From: Rhodococcus triatomae BKS 15-14
GTDB taxonomy: Bacteria; Actinomycetota; Actinomycetes; Mycobacteriales; Mycobacteriaceae
Direction of reading: 5' to 3'
Assembly: GCA_000341795.1 (NCBI GenBank)
Contig: AODO01000001.1
Location: forward strand, 62,001-126,000
DNA length: 64,000 nucleotides
The notes beneath the pieces were generated by a model. It did no database searches, was not told the origin of the DNA, and saw only the letters and a list, made by a program, of their open reading frames with translations. Each line of letters starts with the position of its first letter. Position 1 is the first letter of the stretch. Positions 1 to 11,100 of this stretch are shown one piece after another. Both the position numbers and the translations under genes were made by a program.

Positions 1-81
1 GAGGATGTGACCTCGGTCGGGCACACGAGGAACCACAGCGAAAAGCGGCACGGCACTGTCGGTCACCGCGGGCTCGCGCAC
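1..81 (-). CDS. possible 5' end of a leftward gene, cut by the window edge
   Basis: An open frame on the minus strand runs off the left edge without a stop. It can start at GTG 81 or at GTG 66. The readable N-terminus from the inner start is MTDSAVPLFAVVPRVPDRGH. It is too short to assign a family. The main support is that it lies divergent to the ceramidase gene and no other gene explains this stretch. It could be chance open frame, which is common at this GC content. Confidence 0.25.
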   Translation of the reverse strand, partial: MREPAVTDSAVPLFAVVPRVPDRGHIL

Positions 82-261
82 TCAGCGCATGCCCGCTCGA
101 ATCCCCGACGTCGATCTTCTTGGCGTTCTCATGGTAGTCCCGGCGCCGGTCGCGGCAGAAGGGCCGGCGTGAGGCCTTGCCAATTGGCGCGTTCTCGTGT
201 GAGGTGTGTTCTGGACGCTTGACCAACTTGGATTTCGGCAGCCTTGCAAAGGATTTCCGCA

Positions 262-2295
262 GTGAAGATCAGTCGACGCAGCGTGCTCGCCGGAGCCGCC
301 GCCGCCCCGGCGCTCGCCGCCCTGAGCGCCGGATCCGCCCAGGCCGGACCACTCCGCACGGCCCCGTCCGGTACCGGCTTCCGGGTCGGTGTCGGGATCG
401 CCGACGTGACCGGGCCCGTCGCGGAGAACGGCATGATGGGGTACTCCAGCTTCGATCAGGTAGCGGAGGGCCTGCATCAACGGACACGCGCCCGCGCCTA
501 CGTCTTCGCCGACGCCGCCGACTCCCGCGTCGTGTACGTCTGCGTCGACACCTGCATGGTCTTCCAGTCCGTGCACGACGAGGTGATCCGCCGCCTGCAC
601 ACCGCGTTCGGCGGCGTCTACACCGAGCGCAACGTCATGCTCACCGCAGTGCACTCGCACGCCGCATGCGGGGGTGCGTCCCACGACTACGCCTACACCC
701 TCGCGAACCTCGGCTTCCAGCCGTTGACGTTCCAGGCCGAGGTCGACGGCATCGTCGAGGCGATCACCGCGGCGCACGACGACCTCGCTCCCGGCACCGT
801 CGCATACGGGCGGAGCGAACTGACCGATGCCAGCGTCAACCGGTCCCGCGTCGCCTTCGACCGGAACCCACAACGCGACAAGGACTACTACCCGCTCGGC
901 ATCGACACGTCGATGCGGACGTTGCGTATCGCGCAGGACGGCACGGACGTCGGCGCGATCAACTGGTTCGCCACGCACTGCGCATCGCTGACCAACGAGA
1001 ACCGGCTGATCTCCGGGGACAACAAGGGCGCGGCCGCGTACTTCTGGGAGCACGACGGCGAGGGCGTGCGTTACCTCGACGGCCCACCGAGTTTCGTCGC
1101 CAGCTTCCCGCAGACGAACTCCGGGGACATGTCCCCGAACCTGAACCTCGAACCGGGCAAGGGGCCGACCGACGACGAGTTCGAGAACGCCCGCATCATC
1201 GGCGAGCGCCAAGTCGGCGCGGCACGAACGGCTTTCGCCGACGCCGAGCAGATGGCCGCGACCACGGTCGACAGCCGCGTGATGTACCTCGACATGGCGA
1301 ACCAGGTCGTGGACGGACGGTTCACCCCGGACGGCCTCCAGCGTCGCACCGCACCCGCGTGTGTCGGGGCGGCGATGGCCGCGGGCAGCACCGAGGACGG
1401 ACCCGCGATCCCGATCTTCCCCGAGGGCACGCGCAATCCGCTCGTCGACGCACTCGGCGGGATGAACGCACCCGTCCCGAACTGGCTGGCGGACGCACAG
1501 GCCCCGAAACTCGTGTTGATCGCGGTCGGACTGCTGCCGCCCGACGGCTGGGTTCCGCACGTGCTGAAGATCCAGATCCTCCGGATCGGCGACGTTTACG
1601 TGGTCGGCGGACCCGCCGAGTTCACCATCGTGTCCGGGCTGCGCATCCGCCGCACCGTCGCGGAGGAACTGGGGGTGCCACTGGAGAACGTCATCTTCCA
1701 GGGTTACGCCAATTCGTACTCGAGCTACTGCACGACGCCGGAGGAGTACGAGGCTCAGCAGTACGAGGGCGGCTCGACGCTGTTCGGCCGCAACACCCTT
1801 CCCGCCTACCAGCAGGGCTACGCGACGCTCGCCGCTGCGATGAGGTCCGGCGACGACGTGGCGCGTGGTCCTGCGCCCCGCGACCTGTCCGGATTCCAGC
1901 CCTACTTCGGCACCCAGGTCCCGGCGGACGCCCCGCTCCCGGGCAGACGGTTCGGCGACGTCCTGGTCCAGCCCGGCGCGACGACGGTCGGCGGCCGGGT
2001 GGTGACCGAGTTCGTCACCGGCCACCCCAAGAACAACCTCCGTCGTGGTGGCACCTTCTTCGAGGTCCAGCGCCTCGACGGTGCCCGCTGGACCAGGCAC
2101 GCGGACGACGGCGACTGGTCGACGAAGTACCGCTGGCGCCGCGAGGGCACGAACGCCTCCGTCGCACGGATCACCTGGGACGTGCCTGCCGGGACGCCGT
2201 CGGGCACCTATCGGATCCAGCACTTCGGTGACCGTCGCGGCCCTGACGGTGCGATCACCGCGTTCACGGGCACGTCCGACACGTTCACCGTCTAG
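262..2295 (+). CDS. secreted neutral/alkaline ceramidase
   Basis: Predicted neutral ceramidase, which hydrolyses the amide bond of ceramides to sphingoid base and fatty acid outside the cell. The GTG start follows an AAGGA ribosome site; an in-frame TTG 18 bases upstream is less likely. The N-terminus carries a twin-arginine-type motif (SRRSVLAG), an Ala-rich hydrophobic stretch and an AQA cleavage site near residue 28. Family landmarks visible are the HSH zinc-binding motif near residue 131, the GDMSPN motif holding the nucleophilic serine near residue 291, and a later His followed by SGDNKG. The length (677 residues) fits the family, including the C-terminal immunoglobulin-like domain. It stands alone and ends in a long palindrome. 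Actinobacteria are not known as major sphingolipid makers, so host or environmental lipids are the likely substrate; this is inference. Confidence 0.88.
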   Translation: MKISRRSVLAGAAAAPALAALSAGSAQAGPLRTAPSGTGFRVGVGIADVTGPVAENGMMGYSSFDQVAEGLHQRTRARAYVFADAADSRVVYVCVDTCMVFQSVHDEVIRRLHTAFGGVYTERNVMLTAVHSHAACGGASHDYAYTLANLGFQPLTFQAEVDGIVEAITAAHDDLAPGTVAYGRSELTDASVNRSRVAFDRNPQRDKDYYPLGIDTSMRTLRIAQDGTDVGAINWFATHCASLTNENRLISGDNKGAAAYFWEHDGEGVRYLDGPPSFVASFPQTNSGDMSPNLNLEPGKGPTDDEFENARIIGERQVGAARTAFADAEQMAATTVDSRVMYLDMANQVVDGRFTPDGLQRRTAPACVGAAMAAGSTEDGPAIPIFPEGTRNPLVDALGGMNAPVPNWLADAQAPKLVLIAVGLLPPDGWVPHVLKIQILRIGDVYVVGGPAEFTIVSGLRIRRTVAEELGVPLENVIFQGYANSYSSYCTTPEEYEAQQYEGGSTLFGRNTLPAYQQGYATLAAAMRSGDDVARGPAPRDLSGFQPYFGTQVPADAPLPGRRFGDVLVQPGATTVGGRVVTEFVTGHPKNNLRRGGTFFEVQRLDGARWTRHADDGDWSTKYRWRREGTNASVARITWDVPAGTPSGTYRIQHFGDRRGPDGAITAFTGTSDTFTV

Positions 2296-2311
2296 AGGCG
2301 CCTCCGGCACC

Positions 2312-2353
2312 TGTGCGCGAGTTCGGTAGCTCCCACTACCGAACTCGCGCACA
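2312..2353. repeat. palindrome copy 1 (18-bp stem), likely bidirectional terminator
   Basis: Two perfect 18-base arms (2312-2329 and 2336-2353) flank the six-base loop CTCCCA. It lies between the convergent ceramidase and SDR genes, where a two-way terminator is expected. A near copy with the same loop is at 23514-23555 and a diverged relative at 34007-34054, so it belongs to a dispersed intergenic repeat family rather than being a one-off hairpin. No strong T-tract follows it. Confidence 0.8.
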
Positions 2354-2367
2354 TGCGGCGAAGCGGC

Positions 2368-3243
2368 CTACAGCTTCGAGGCGAGGTCGTCGAGGGACCA
2401 CGGCGGCTCGGAGTTGTGATCCCGATACGCGAGGACGGTCGGTGCGACGCGGTCGAACCGACCGACGAATCCACCCGAGCCGACGAAGATCCGGCCGGTG
2501 ATCCCCTCGGCGAGATCGCTCGCGAGGAACGCGTACAGCTGCGCGACGTATTCCGGCGGGGCAGGGTTGAGCGACCCGTAGCGGGACGCGTCGTCGAGCA
2601 TGCCGCGGCGATGCAGTTCCTCGATGTGCGCCGTGTACTCCTCCCCCTCCGACAGCCGGGTCTTCGCGCCGGGACACACGACGTTGGCGCGTACTCCCGA
2701 CTCGGCCAGTTCGGCGGCGATCGCGAGGGTGAGGCTGTTGACGGCGCCCTTGCCTGCCGGATAGCCGGTGCCACCGTAGTCGCCCAGGAAGGCGAACGAG
2801 CTCGTGTTGACGATCGCTCCGGCGCCCCGCTCCGCCATCAGCGGGGCGACGAGCCGGCACGTGCGGAACGTCGCAGTCAGGTGCGCATCGATCAGGTCGT
2901 CCCACTCCTCGTCGGTCACTGTGAGGATCGTCGATCCGGCCGGTTCCGCGACACCGGCGCAGTTGACGAGAACGTCGACGGCGCCGAACTCGTCCCGGGC
3001 CACGTCCACCAGCGCCTGCGCGACGGGCCGGGAGGCCGCCGAGCCCGCGACCGCGACCGCGCGGCCCCCCGAGGCCAGGATCTCGTCGGCCACGGCCTGC
3101 GCCACCGCGCCGTCACGGCCGTTGACCACGACCGCGGCCCCCTGCGCGGCGAGTGCGTGCGCGACACCCCGCCCGATCCCGCGACTCGACCCCGTCACGA
3201 TCGCCGCGCGTCCGAGCAGGTGACGCTCCACGTCCGTACCCAT
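2368..3243 (-). CDS. short-chain dehydrogenase/reductase in the steroid cluster
   Basis: Classical SDR of 291 residues. The cofactor motif TGSSRGIG is near residue 17, followed by an NCAG-type motif, NTSS, and the catalytic pair in YPAGK. The start is ATG with GGAG upstream. It is divergent from kshB across about 170 bases that carry inverted repeats. Its position suggests a role in oxidising a steroid hydroxyl or a later acyl-CoA intermediate, but the substrate cannot be read from the sequence. The segment between the NTSS motif and the C-terminus is unusually long for a minimal SDR, which often reflects a bulky substrate. Confidence 0.8.
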   Translation of the reverse strand: MGTDVERHLLGRAAIVTGSSRGIGRGVAHALAAQGAAVVVNGRDGAVAQAVADEILASGGRAVAVAGSAASRPVAQALVDVARDEFGAVDVLVNCAGVAEPAGSTILTVTDEEWDDLIDAHLTATFRTCRLVAPLMAERGAGAIVNTSSFAFLGDYGGTGYPAGKGAVNSLTLAIAAELAESGVRANVVCPGAKTRLSEGEEYTAHIEELHRRGMLDDASRYGSLNPAPPEYVAQLYAFLASDLAEGITGRIFVGSGGFVGRFDRVAPTVLAYRDHNSEPPWSLDDLASKL

Positions 3244-3329
3244 TCCGTCCACTCCCGTCCTCGTCGCCGGCGCCGTAGCCGTTGCGCCCGTACATCGGTA
3301 CAGACTACAGTCCAGACACCTGTCCATCT

Positions 3330-3383
3330 GGCATGAACGGCACATTCGCTCGATCTGATCGACTGAACGGTTCCGTTCATGCC
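3330..3383. promoter_or_regulatory. nested inverted repeats in the SDR/kshB divergent promoter
   Basis: GGCATGAACGG (3330-3340) is repeated inverted as CCGTTCATGCC (3373-3383). The right-hand copy also forms a compact palindrome, TGAACGG-TT-CCGTTCA (3364-3379). This is the layout of a dimeric repressor operator. The spacing differs from the KstR consensus TnnAACnnGTTnnA, so it may be read by another regulator. Confidence 0.55.
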
Positions 3384-3411
3384 AACCAGCCGACGCACGG
3401 GAGCGCACCGC

Positions 3412-4446
3412 ATGCCCGCACCGACGATCCACCGCCTCCGGGTGAGCGACGTGATCGAGGAGACCGCCGATGCCCGGTCGGTGGTGTTCGAGATCGACGC
3501 CGCCGTACGCGAGCGCTTCGCCTACCGCCCCGGGCAGTTCCTCACCCTGAGGATCCCGGGCACCACGCACGCCCGGTGCTACTCGCTGGCCAGCGCACCC
3601 GACCTCGACGACGACCTCAAGATCACCATCAAGCGTGTCGACCGGGGCCTCGGCTCGAACTGGCTGTGCGACAACGCCCGTCGCGGAGTCGAGATCGAGG
3701 TGCTCGAACCGTCCGGCGTGTTCACCCCGAAGGGACTCGACGCGCGCTACCTGCTCGTCGCGGGCGGGAGCGGTGTCACCCCGATCATGTCGATCCTCAA
3801 GTCGGTCCTCGGTGCGGGCAACGGCGAAGTGGTGTTGTTCTACGCCAACCGTGACGAGCAGTCGGTGATCTTCGAGGAGGAACTGCGCTCCCTGTGCGCG
3901 CGGCACCCCGATCGGCTGTGGGTAGAGCACTGGATCGAATCCACGCAGGGTCGGCCGACCGCCGACGGGCTCGCCGACCTGTTCCGGAGCTGGGACTTCG
4001 ACGAGGTGTTCGTGTGCGGTCCGCAGCCGTTCATGGACTGCACCCGGAAAGCACTGTCCACGATGAACTTCCCGCGTGAACGACTGCACATCGAACGCTT
4101 CACGTCCCTCGGGTCCGACCCGTTCGCCGGCACCGTCGACACCGCGACCGCCCCGGCGTCCGAGGGGGTCGCGGTGTCGACGGTGACCGTGCGCAAGGGC
4201 GGCGAGGAACACACCGTGCCGTGGCCGGCCGACCAGCGACTGCTGCAGGCGCTCGACGCGAACGGCATCGTCGTGCCGTCCTCCTGCGCGGAGGGTGTCT
4301 GCGCCTCGTGCGAGTGCCGCCTCACCGCGGGCGCGGTGGAGATGGTCGACAACCGGGTCCTCGAGGAGGACGACATCGCCGACGGCTACATCCTGGCCTG
4401 CCAGGCACTGCCGCGCACCGAGGTGCTCGAGGTCGAGTTCGAGTAA
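3412..4446 (+). CDS. kshB: 3-ketosteroid 9-alpha-hydroxylase, reductase component
   Basis: KshB passes electrons from NADH through FAD and a 2Fe-2S centre to the oxygenase KshA, which hydroxylates C9 of 3-ketosteroids and triggers opening of ring B. The N-terminal two thirds is a ferredoxin-reductase module with RCYSLAS (flavin binding) and GGSGVTP (nucleotide binding). A plant-type ferredoxin domain follows from about residue 255, with Cys ligands at about 292, 297, 300 and 330 in the pattern CAEGVCASC...C. The chosen ATG has GGGAG upstream; an in-frame upstream ATG at 3379 would add 11 residues. The length is 344 residues. Its partner kshA lies 5 kb downstream. Confidence 0.93.
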   Translation: MPAPTIHRLRVSDVIEETADARSVVFEIDAAVRERFAYRPGQFLTLRIPGTTHARCYSLASAPDLDDDLKITIKRVDRGLGSNWLCDNARRGVEIEVLEPSGVFTPKGLDARYLLVAGGSGVTPIMSILKSVLGAGNGEVVLFYANRDEQSVIFEEELRSLCARHPDRLWVEHWIESTQGRPTADGLADLFRSWDFDEVFVCGPQPFMDCTRKALSTMNFPRERLHIERFTSLGSDPFAGTVDTATAPASEGVAVSTVTVRKGGEEHTVPWPADQRLLQALDANGIVVPSSCAEGVCASCECRLTAGAVEMVDNRVLEEDDIADGYILACQALPRTEVLEVEFE

Positions 4447-4500
4447 TCCCCAGGCACTGTGGACAGAGCCCGCACATTGTGGACAAGTCCGGTCCGCGGA

Positions 4501-4542
4501 ACGACGAAGCCCGCCACGGGTTTCCGCGGCGGGCTTCGTCGT
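4501..4542. terminator. bidirectional terminator between kshB and hsaB
   Basis: A perfect 15-bp stem (4501-4515 with 4528-4542) encloses a 12-base loop between two convergent stop codons. The stem contains an AAGCCCGCC/GGCGGGCTT core, a common actinobacterial terminator form without a long T-tract. Confidence 0.85.
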
Positions 4543-4552
4543 GCTTCCCGTG

Positions 4553-5128
4553 CTACAGCCAGGTGTCCTCGGTGGTCGCGGTGAGGAACGCCTCCAGGTC
4601 GTCCCGCCAGGGCGCGGGCACCGTCTTGTCGGGCTCGATGGCGGTGTACTGGCCGCGGTAGAACAGCAGCGGCCGTTCCGTTTTCACCTCGCTGAGCGAG
4701 GAGACCCGACCGAACACGACGTAGTGGTCGCCGCCGTCGTGCACCGTCTCGACGGTGCAGTCGATGTGCGCGAGCGATCCGTCGATGATCGGCGACCCGA
4801 GCGGTGACGGCTCCCATCCGATTCCCGCGAACTTGTCCGGTTCACGGGAGCCGAAGCGTGCGCAGACCGCCTGCTGCTCCTCGGCGAGCACGTTGACGCA
4901 GAACTTCCCTGTCCGCTCGATCGCGGCCCAGGACCGCGACCCCTTCGTCGGGCAGAACAGCACCAGCGGCGGCTCCAGTGACAGCGCCGCGAAGGACTGG
5001 CAGGCGAACCCGACCGGCTCACCGTCTTCGACGGTCGTGATGATGGTGACGCCGGTGCAGAACTGCCCGAGCACCGTCCGGAACCGACGGGGATCGATCG
5101 CCGCCTCCGGCGCTGTCGTCTCGGACAC
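4553..5128 (-). CDS. hsaB: flavin reductase component of the 3-HSA hydroxylase
   Basis: HsaB supplies reduced flavin to HsaA, which hydroxylates 3-HSA to the catechol 3,4-DHSA in cholesterol ring degradation. The protein (191 residues) is a flavin-reductase-like split-barrel with the hallmark segment QFCTGVTIITT near the N-terminus, then GFACQSFAALSLEPPL and a late GDHYVVFGRV motif. The GTG at 5128 was chosen because a GGAGG box lies five bases upstream; GTG 5131 is too close and GTG 5152 would overlap the hsaC stop. It is the last gene of hsaA-hsaD-hsaC-hsaB. Confidence 0.92.
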   Translation of the reverse strand: MSETTAPEAAIDPRRFRTVLGQFCTGVTIITTVEDGEPVGFACQSFAALSLEPPLVLFCPTKGSRSWAAIERTGKFCVNVLAEEQQAVCARFGSREPDKFAGIGWEPSPLGSPIIDGSLAHIDCTVETVHDGGDHYVVFGRVSSLSEVKTERPLLFYRGQYTAIEPDKTVPAPWRDDLEAFLTATTEDTWL

Positions 5129-5151
5129 CACTGCCTCCTCGCCGGAGCTCA

Positions 5152-8139
<2,988 letters not shown>

Positions 8140-8160
8140 TGGTCGCTCCCTTTGTCAGTC

Positions 8161-8189
8161 GATCTGCGTTGTTGCGATCTGCGTTGTTG
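8161..8189. repeat. tandem 15-base direct repeat upstream of hsaA
   Basis: GATCTGCGTTGTTG occurs at 8161-8174 and again at 8176-8189, a period of 15 bases. It lies in the hsaA leader, between the KstR-type site and the GTG start. Its function is unknown. The period is not a whole helical turn, so it is more likely part of the 5' untranslated RNA than a paired operator. Confidence 0.5.
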
Positions 8190-8243
8190 TCGCGTCGATC
8201 CGTCGGATCGTGCGTGACACGGTGGTTCACCCGCCCCTGAGAC

Positions 8244-8257
8244 TAGAACAGGTTCCC
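8244..8257. promoter_or_regulatory. KstR operator-like site near hsaA
   Basis: TAGAACAGGTTCCC matches TnnAACnnGTTnnA except at the last base. It is the nearer of two such sites to hsaA in the hsaA/kshA divergent region. The consensus is established for the TetR repressor KstR, encoded elsewhere in this window; occupancy here is inferred. Confidence 0.75.
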
Positions 8258-8346
8258 ATCCGTGTCGAGAGCCGCAACGATACGCTGGTCAAGCGTTCAC
8301 GGCAGGTACAACTCGTCAAAATCCCTGGCGGAATTCGTTCAACTTC

Positions 8347-8360
8347 TATAACGTGTTCTA
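8347..8360. promoter_or_regulatory. KstR operator for kshA
   Basis: TATAACGTGTTCTA is a full match to TnnAACnnGTTnnA, 32 bases before the kshA start codon. The same 14-mer occurs directly before kstD. Confidence 0.88.
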
Positions 8361-8392
8361 GCGACAGCACTCAAAGGAATGTGAGGCGACAG

Positions 8393-9577
8393 ATGACGCA
8401 GACGAGCGGCGCGTCCGCAAGCCGCAAGGTTCGCGAGATCGACGTGGGAACCACCCCCACGCGCTTCGCGCGTGGATGGCACTGCATCGGCCTCGAGCGG
8501 GAGTTCCTCGACGGCAAGCCGCACGGCGTGGAGGCGTTCGGCACCAAGCTCGTCGTCTTCGCCGACAGCGAGGGCAAGCTCAAGGTGCTCGACTCGTACT
8601 GCAGGCACATGGGCGGCGACCTGAGCCAGGGCAGCATCAAGGGCGACTCGGTGGCGTGCCCGTTCCACGACTGGCGTTGGGGCGGCAACGGCAAGTGCAC
8701 CGACATCCCCTATGCCCGGCGTGTACCCCCGCTCGCCCGCACCCGTTCGTGGACGACGCTGCAGCGCAACGGGCAGCTGTTCGTCTGGAACGACCCGGAG
8801 GGCAACCCGCCGCCGGACGACGTCACGATCCCCGAGATCCCCGGCGTCCTCTCCGACGAGTGGACCGACTGGGAATGGCACCGTCTCGAGGTCAAGGGCT
8901 CCAACTGCCGCGAGATCATCGACAACGTCGTGGACATGGCGCACTTCTTCTACGTTCACTTCGGTTTCCCGAAGTACTTCAAGAACGTTTTCGAGGGCCA
9001 CGTCGCGAGCCAGTACCTGCAGAACCACGGCCGGCCCGACGTCGGGAACATGGGCACCCAGTACGGCGAGTCCGTGCTGGACTCGGAGGCGTCGTACTTC
9101 GGTCCGTCCTACATGATCAACTGGCTGCACAACGACTACAGCGGGTACAAGGTCGAGAGCGTCCTGATCAACTGCCACTACCCCATCACCCATGACTCCT
9201 TCATGCTCATGTACGGCGTGAGTGTCGAGAAGCCGAAGGGGCTGGACGAGAAGACCACCGACAAGCTCGCCCGCAAGTTCACCGAGGGCGTGACGATGGG
9301 CTTCGAGCAGGACGTCGAGATCTGGAAGAACAAGACCAAGATCGAGAACCCGCTGCTCTGCGAGGAGGACGGACCGGTCTACCAGCTGCGCCGCTGGTAC
9401 GAGCAGTTCTACGTCGACGTCGCGGACATCGATCCCAAGATGACGCAGCGCTTCGAGTTCGAGATCGACACCACCAAGGCCGTCGAGGCGTGGCAGCGCG
9501 AAGTCGAGGAGAACCTGGCCCGCCAGGCCTCCGAGAAGGCTGCCGTCGACGAGGCCCAGAACAAGACGGGCGTGTGA
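8393..9577 (+). CDS. kshA: 3-ketosteroid 9-alpha-hydroxylase, oxygenase component
   Basis: KshA is the Rieske non-haem iron oxygenase that inserts oxygen at C9 of androstadienedione-type steroids. The 394-residue protein shows the Rieske cluster ligands CRH and CPFHDW (pattern CxH...CxxH) around residues 68-92, and the mononuclear iron motif DNVVDMAHFFYVH near residue 180. GAGG lies six bases before the ATG. The downstream Cys-rich gene begins two bases after its stop. Two KstR-type sites lie in the promoter region shared with hsaA. Confidence 0.96.
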   Translation: MTQTSGASASRKVREIDVGTTPTRFARGWHCIGLEREFLDGKPHGVEAFGTKLVVFADSEGKLKVLDSYCRHMGGDLSQGSIKGDSVACPFHDWRWGGNGKCTDIPYARRVPPLARTRSWTTLQRNGQLFVWNDPEGNPPPDDVTIPEIPGVLSDEWTDWEWHRLEVKGSNCREIIDNVVDMAHFFYVHFGFPKYFKNVFEGHVASQYLQNHGRPDVGNMGTQYGESVLDSEASYFGPSYMINWLHNDYSGYKVESVLINCHYPITHDSFMLMYGVSVEKPKGLDEKTTDKLARKFTEGVTMGFEQDVEIWKNKTKIENPLLCEEDGPVYQLRRWYEQFYVDVADIDPKMTQRFEFEIDTTKAVEAWQREVEENLARQASEKAAVDEAQNKTGV

Positions 9578-9578
9578 C

Positions 9579-9902
9579 ATGACCTCCTCGACCTGGTCCA
9601 AGGCCCCGGACTTCGCCGACAGCCCGGACCGGGTCGAGGCGGTCCGCGCCCAGACCGTGACCGATCTGCAGACCTACCTCGAGGACGGACTGCAGCAGGT
9701 CGAATGCCGCGCCTGTCACACCTGTGTGCTGGTGCGCAAGAACAGCTTCAACCACACGAGCATCCAGTGGCAGACCGACCCCGCGTCGGTCTGCCCCGAG
9801 TTCGCCGGCGCCGAGCGCGGCACCGCCCGGACCTGCTCGCGACTGACGGCATCGATCAACCACGCCGTCATGGAAGGAATCGTCGAGGTCCGCAACCACT
9901 AG
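9579..9902 (+). CDS. small cysteine-rich protein translated with kshA
   Basis: A 107-residue protein whose ATG lies one base after the kshA stop codon, so the two are almost certainly co-translated. It has a CRACHTC triplet of cysteines near residue 44 and two more isolated cysteines (near 73 and 86), enough to bind a metal or Fe-S centre, but the spacing does not match a standard ferredoxin. From memory of the M. tuberculosis steroid locus, a small gene of unknown function (Rv3527) also follows kshA; homology was not tested. A role in assembling or maintaining the KshA iron centres is a guess from position. Confidence 0.75.
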   Translation: MTSSTWSKAPDFADSPDRVEAVRAQTVTDLQTYLEDGLQQVECRACHTCVLVRKNSFNHTSIQWQTDPASVCPEFAGAERGTARTCSRLTASINHAVMEGIVEVRNH

Positions 9903-9951
9903 CGGCGGAACCACCTCGCGGGGCCGACCACCGTCCATCCCGTGTGCGGCC

Positions 9952-9994
9952 GAAGGTCGCCTTCGCTCGGTCAGACCGAACGAAGGCGACCTTC
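9952..9994. terminator. bidirectional hairpin terminator between the kshA operon and hsaF
   Basis: A 19-base stem with a single mismatch (9952-9970 with 9976-9994) and a five-base loop lies between convergent stop codons. It contains the GAAGGTCGCCTTCG sequence, itself a smaller palindrome. Confidence 0.8.
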
Positions 9995-10016
9995 AGCCGT
10001 TGCGGGCGTGGATGTT

Positions 10017-11096
10017 TCAGGTGCGTTGTTCGTGCTGCAACTCGAGGGCGATGTCGATGAGCTGATCCTCCTGACCCCCCACGAGCTTGCGCTTGCCCGC
10101 GCGCACCAGCATCTCCGCCGCGGACACCCCGTACCGCTCGGCCTGTCGCTCCGCGTGTTTGAGGAAGCTCGAGTAGACGCCGGCATAGCCCATCATCAGT
10201 GCCTGCCGGTCGAGGAGGCATTCCGTCGGCATCGTGGGCCGGACGACGTCCTCCGCGGCGTCGGCGATGGCGAAGAAGTCGATTCCCGTCTTCACACCGA
10301 TCTTGTCGCACACCCCCACGAGCGCCTCGACCGGTGCGTTCCCGGCGCCCGCACCGAACCGCCGGGTGCTGCCGTCGATCTGCCGGGCCCCGGCGCGAAC
10401 CGCCGCGACAGTGTTCGCGACACCGAGCCCGAGGTTCTCGTGTCCGTGGAACCCGACCTGTGCGTCGTCGCCGAGTTCGGCGGTGAGCGCCTCGACGCGT
10501 TCGGAGACCTGTTCGAGAACGAGCGCGCCCGCCGAGTCCACCACATAGACGCACTGGCACCCCGCATCGGCCATGATCCGGGCCTGCGCGGCCAGCTTCT
10601 CCGGCGCGATGGTGTGCGCCATCATGAGGAACCCGACGGTTTCCAGGCCACGTTCGCGGGCGAGCCCGAAATGCTGCGCCGCGACGTCGGCTTCCGTGCA
10701 GTGGGTTGCGATTCGGCAGATCGCTGCGCCGTTGTCCTGTGCCTCGGCGATGTCCTCCTTGGTACCGACGCCGGGCAACATGAGGAAGGCGATCTTCGCC
10801 TGTCGCGCGGTGTCGACGGCGATCCGGATCAGGTCCTGCTCGGGCGTGCGGGAGAAGCCGTAGTTGAACGAGGACCCGCCGAGGCCGTCACCGTGGGTGA
10901 CCTCGATGACCGGAACTCCGGCGCCGTCGAGGGCGCCGACGATCGCGCGCACCTCGTCGCCGGTGAACTGGTGCCGCTTGTGGTGCGAGCCGTCCCGCAG
11001 CGAGGTGTCGGTGACGCGCACGTCGCGGGCCGGAGCCGAGGACGCCGCGTCGCCCGACGTCGCAACGCCGCCATTCGTGTCGTCGGTGCGTGTCAT
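10017..11096 (-). CDS. hsaF: 4-hydroxy-2-oxovalerate aldolase-type enzyme
   Basis: HsaF cleaves 4-hydroxy-2-oxohexanoate from the steroid C/A-ring fragment into pyruvate and propanal, which is channelled to HsaG. The 359-residue protein has the DmpG-type TIM barrel with [17 protein letters not shown] at the start (the acidic metal ligand lies in LRDG) and the metal-binding pair GFHGHENLG near residue 215. The C-terminal communication domain carries VGGQEDQL. It follows hsaG by four bases. An N-terminal tail of about 25 low-complexity residues precedes the barrel. Confidence 0.94.
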   Translation of the reverse strand: MTRTDDTNGGVATSGDAASSAPARDVRVTDTSLRDGSHHKRHQFTGDEVRAIVGALDGAGVPVIEVTHGDGLGGSSFNYGFSRTPEQDLIRIAVDTARQAKIAFLMLPGVGTKEDIAEAQDNGAAICRIATHCTEADVAAQHFGLARERGLETVGFLMMAHTIAPEKLAAQARIMADAGCQCVYVVDSAGALVLEQVSERVEALTAELGDDAQVGFHGHENLGLGVANTVAAVRAGARQIDGSTRRFGAGAGNAPVEALVGVCDKIGVKTGIDFFAIADAAEDVVRPTMPTECLLDRQALMMGYAGVYSSFLKHAERQAERYGVSAAEMLVRAGKRKLVGGQEDQLIDIALELQHEQRT

Positions 11097-11100
11097 GTCG

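Noticed and set aside
82-2352. Long minus-strand open frame antisense to the ceramidase
   Set aside because: No recognisable domains; the composition is Arg/Gly/Val repeats typical of antisense frames at high GC. The ceramidase frame has clear motifs.
3364-3379. TGAACGGTTCCGTTCA considered as a KstR operator
   Set aside because: The half-sites are spaced wrongly for TnnAACnnGTTnnA, so it was listed as a separate inverted repeat.
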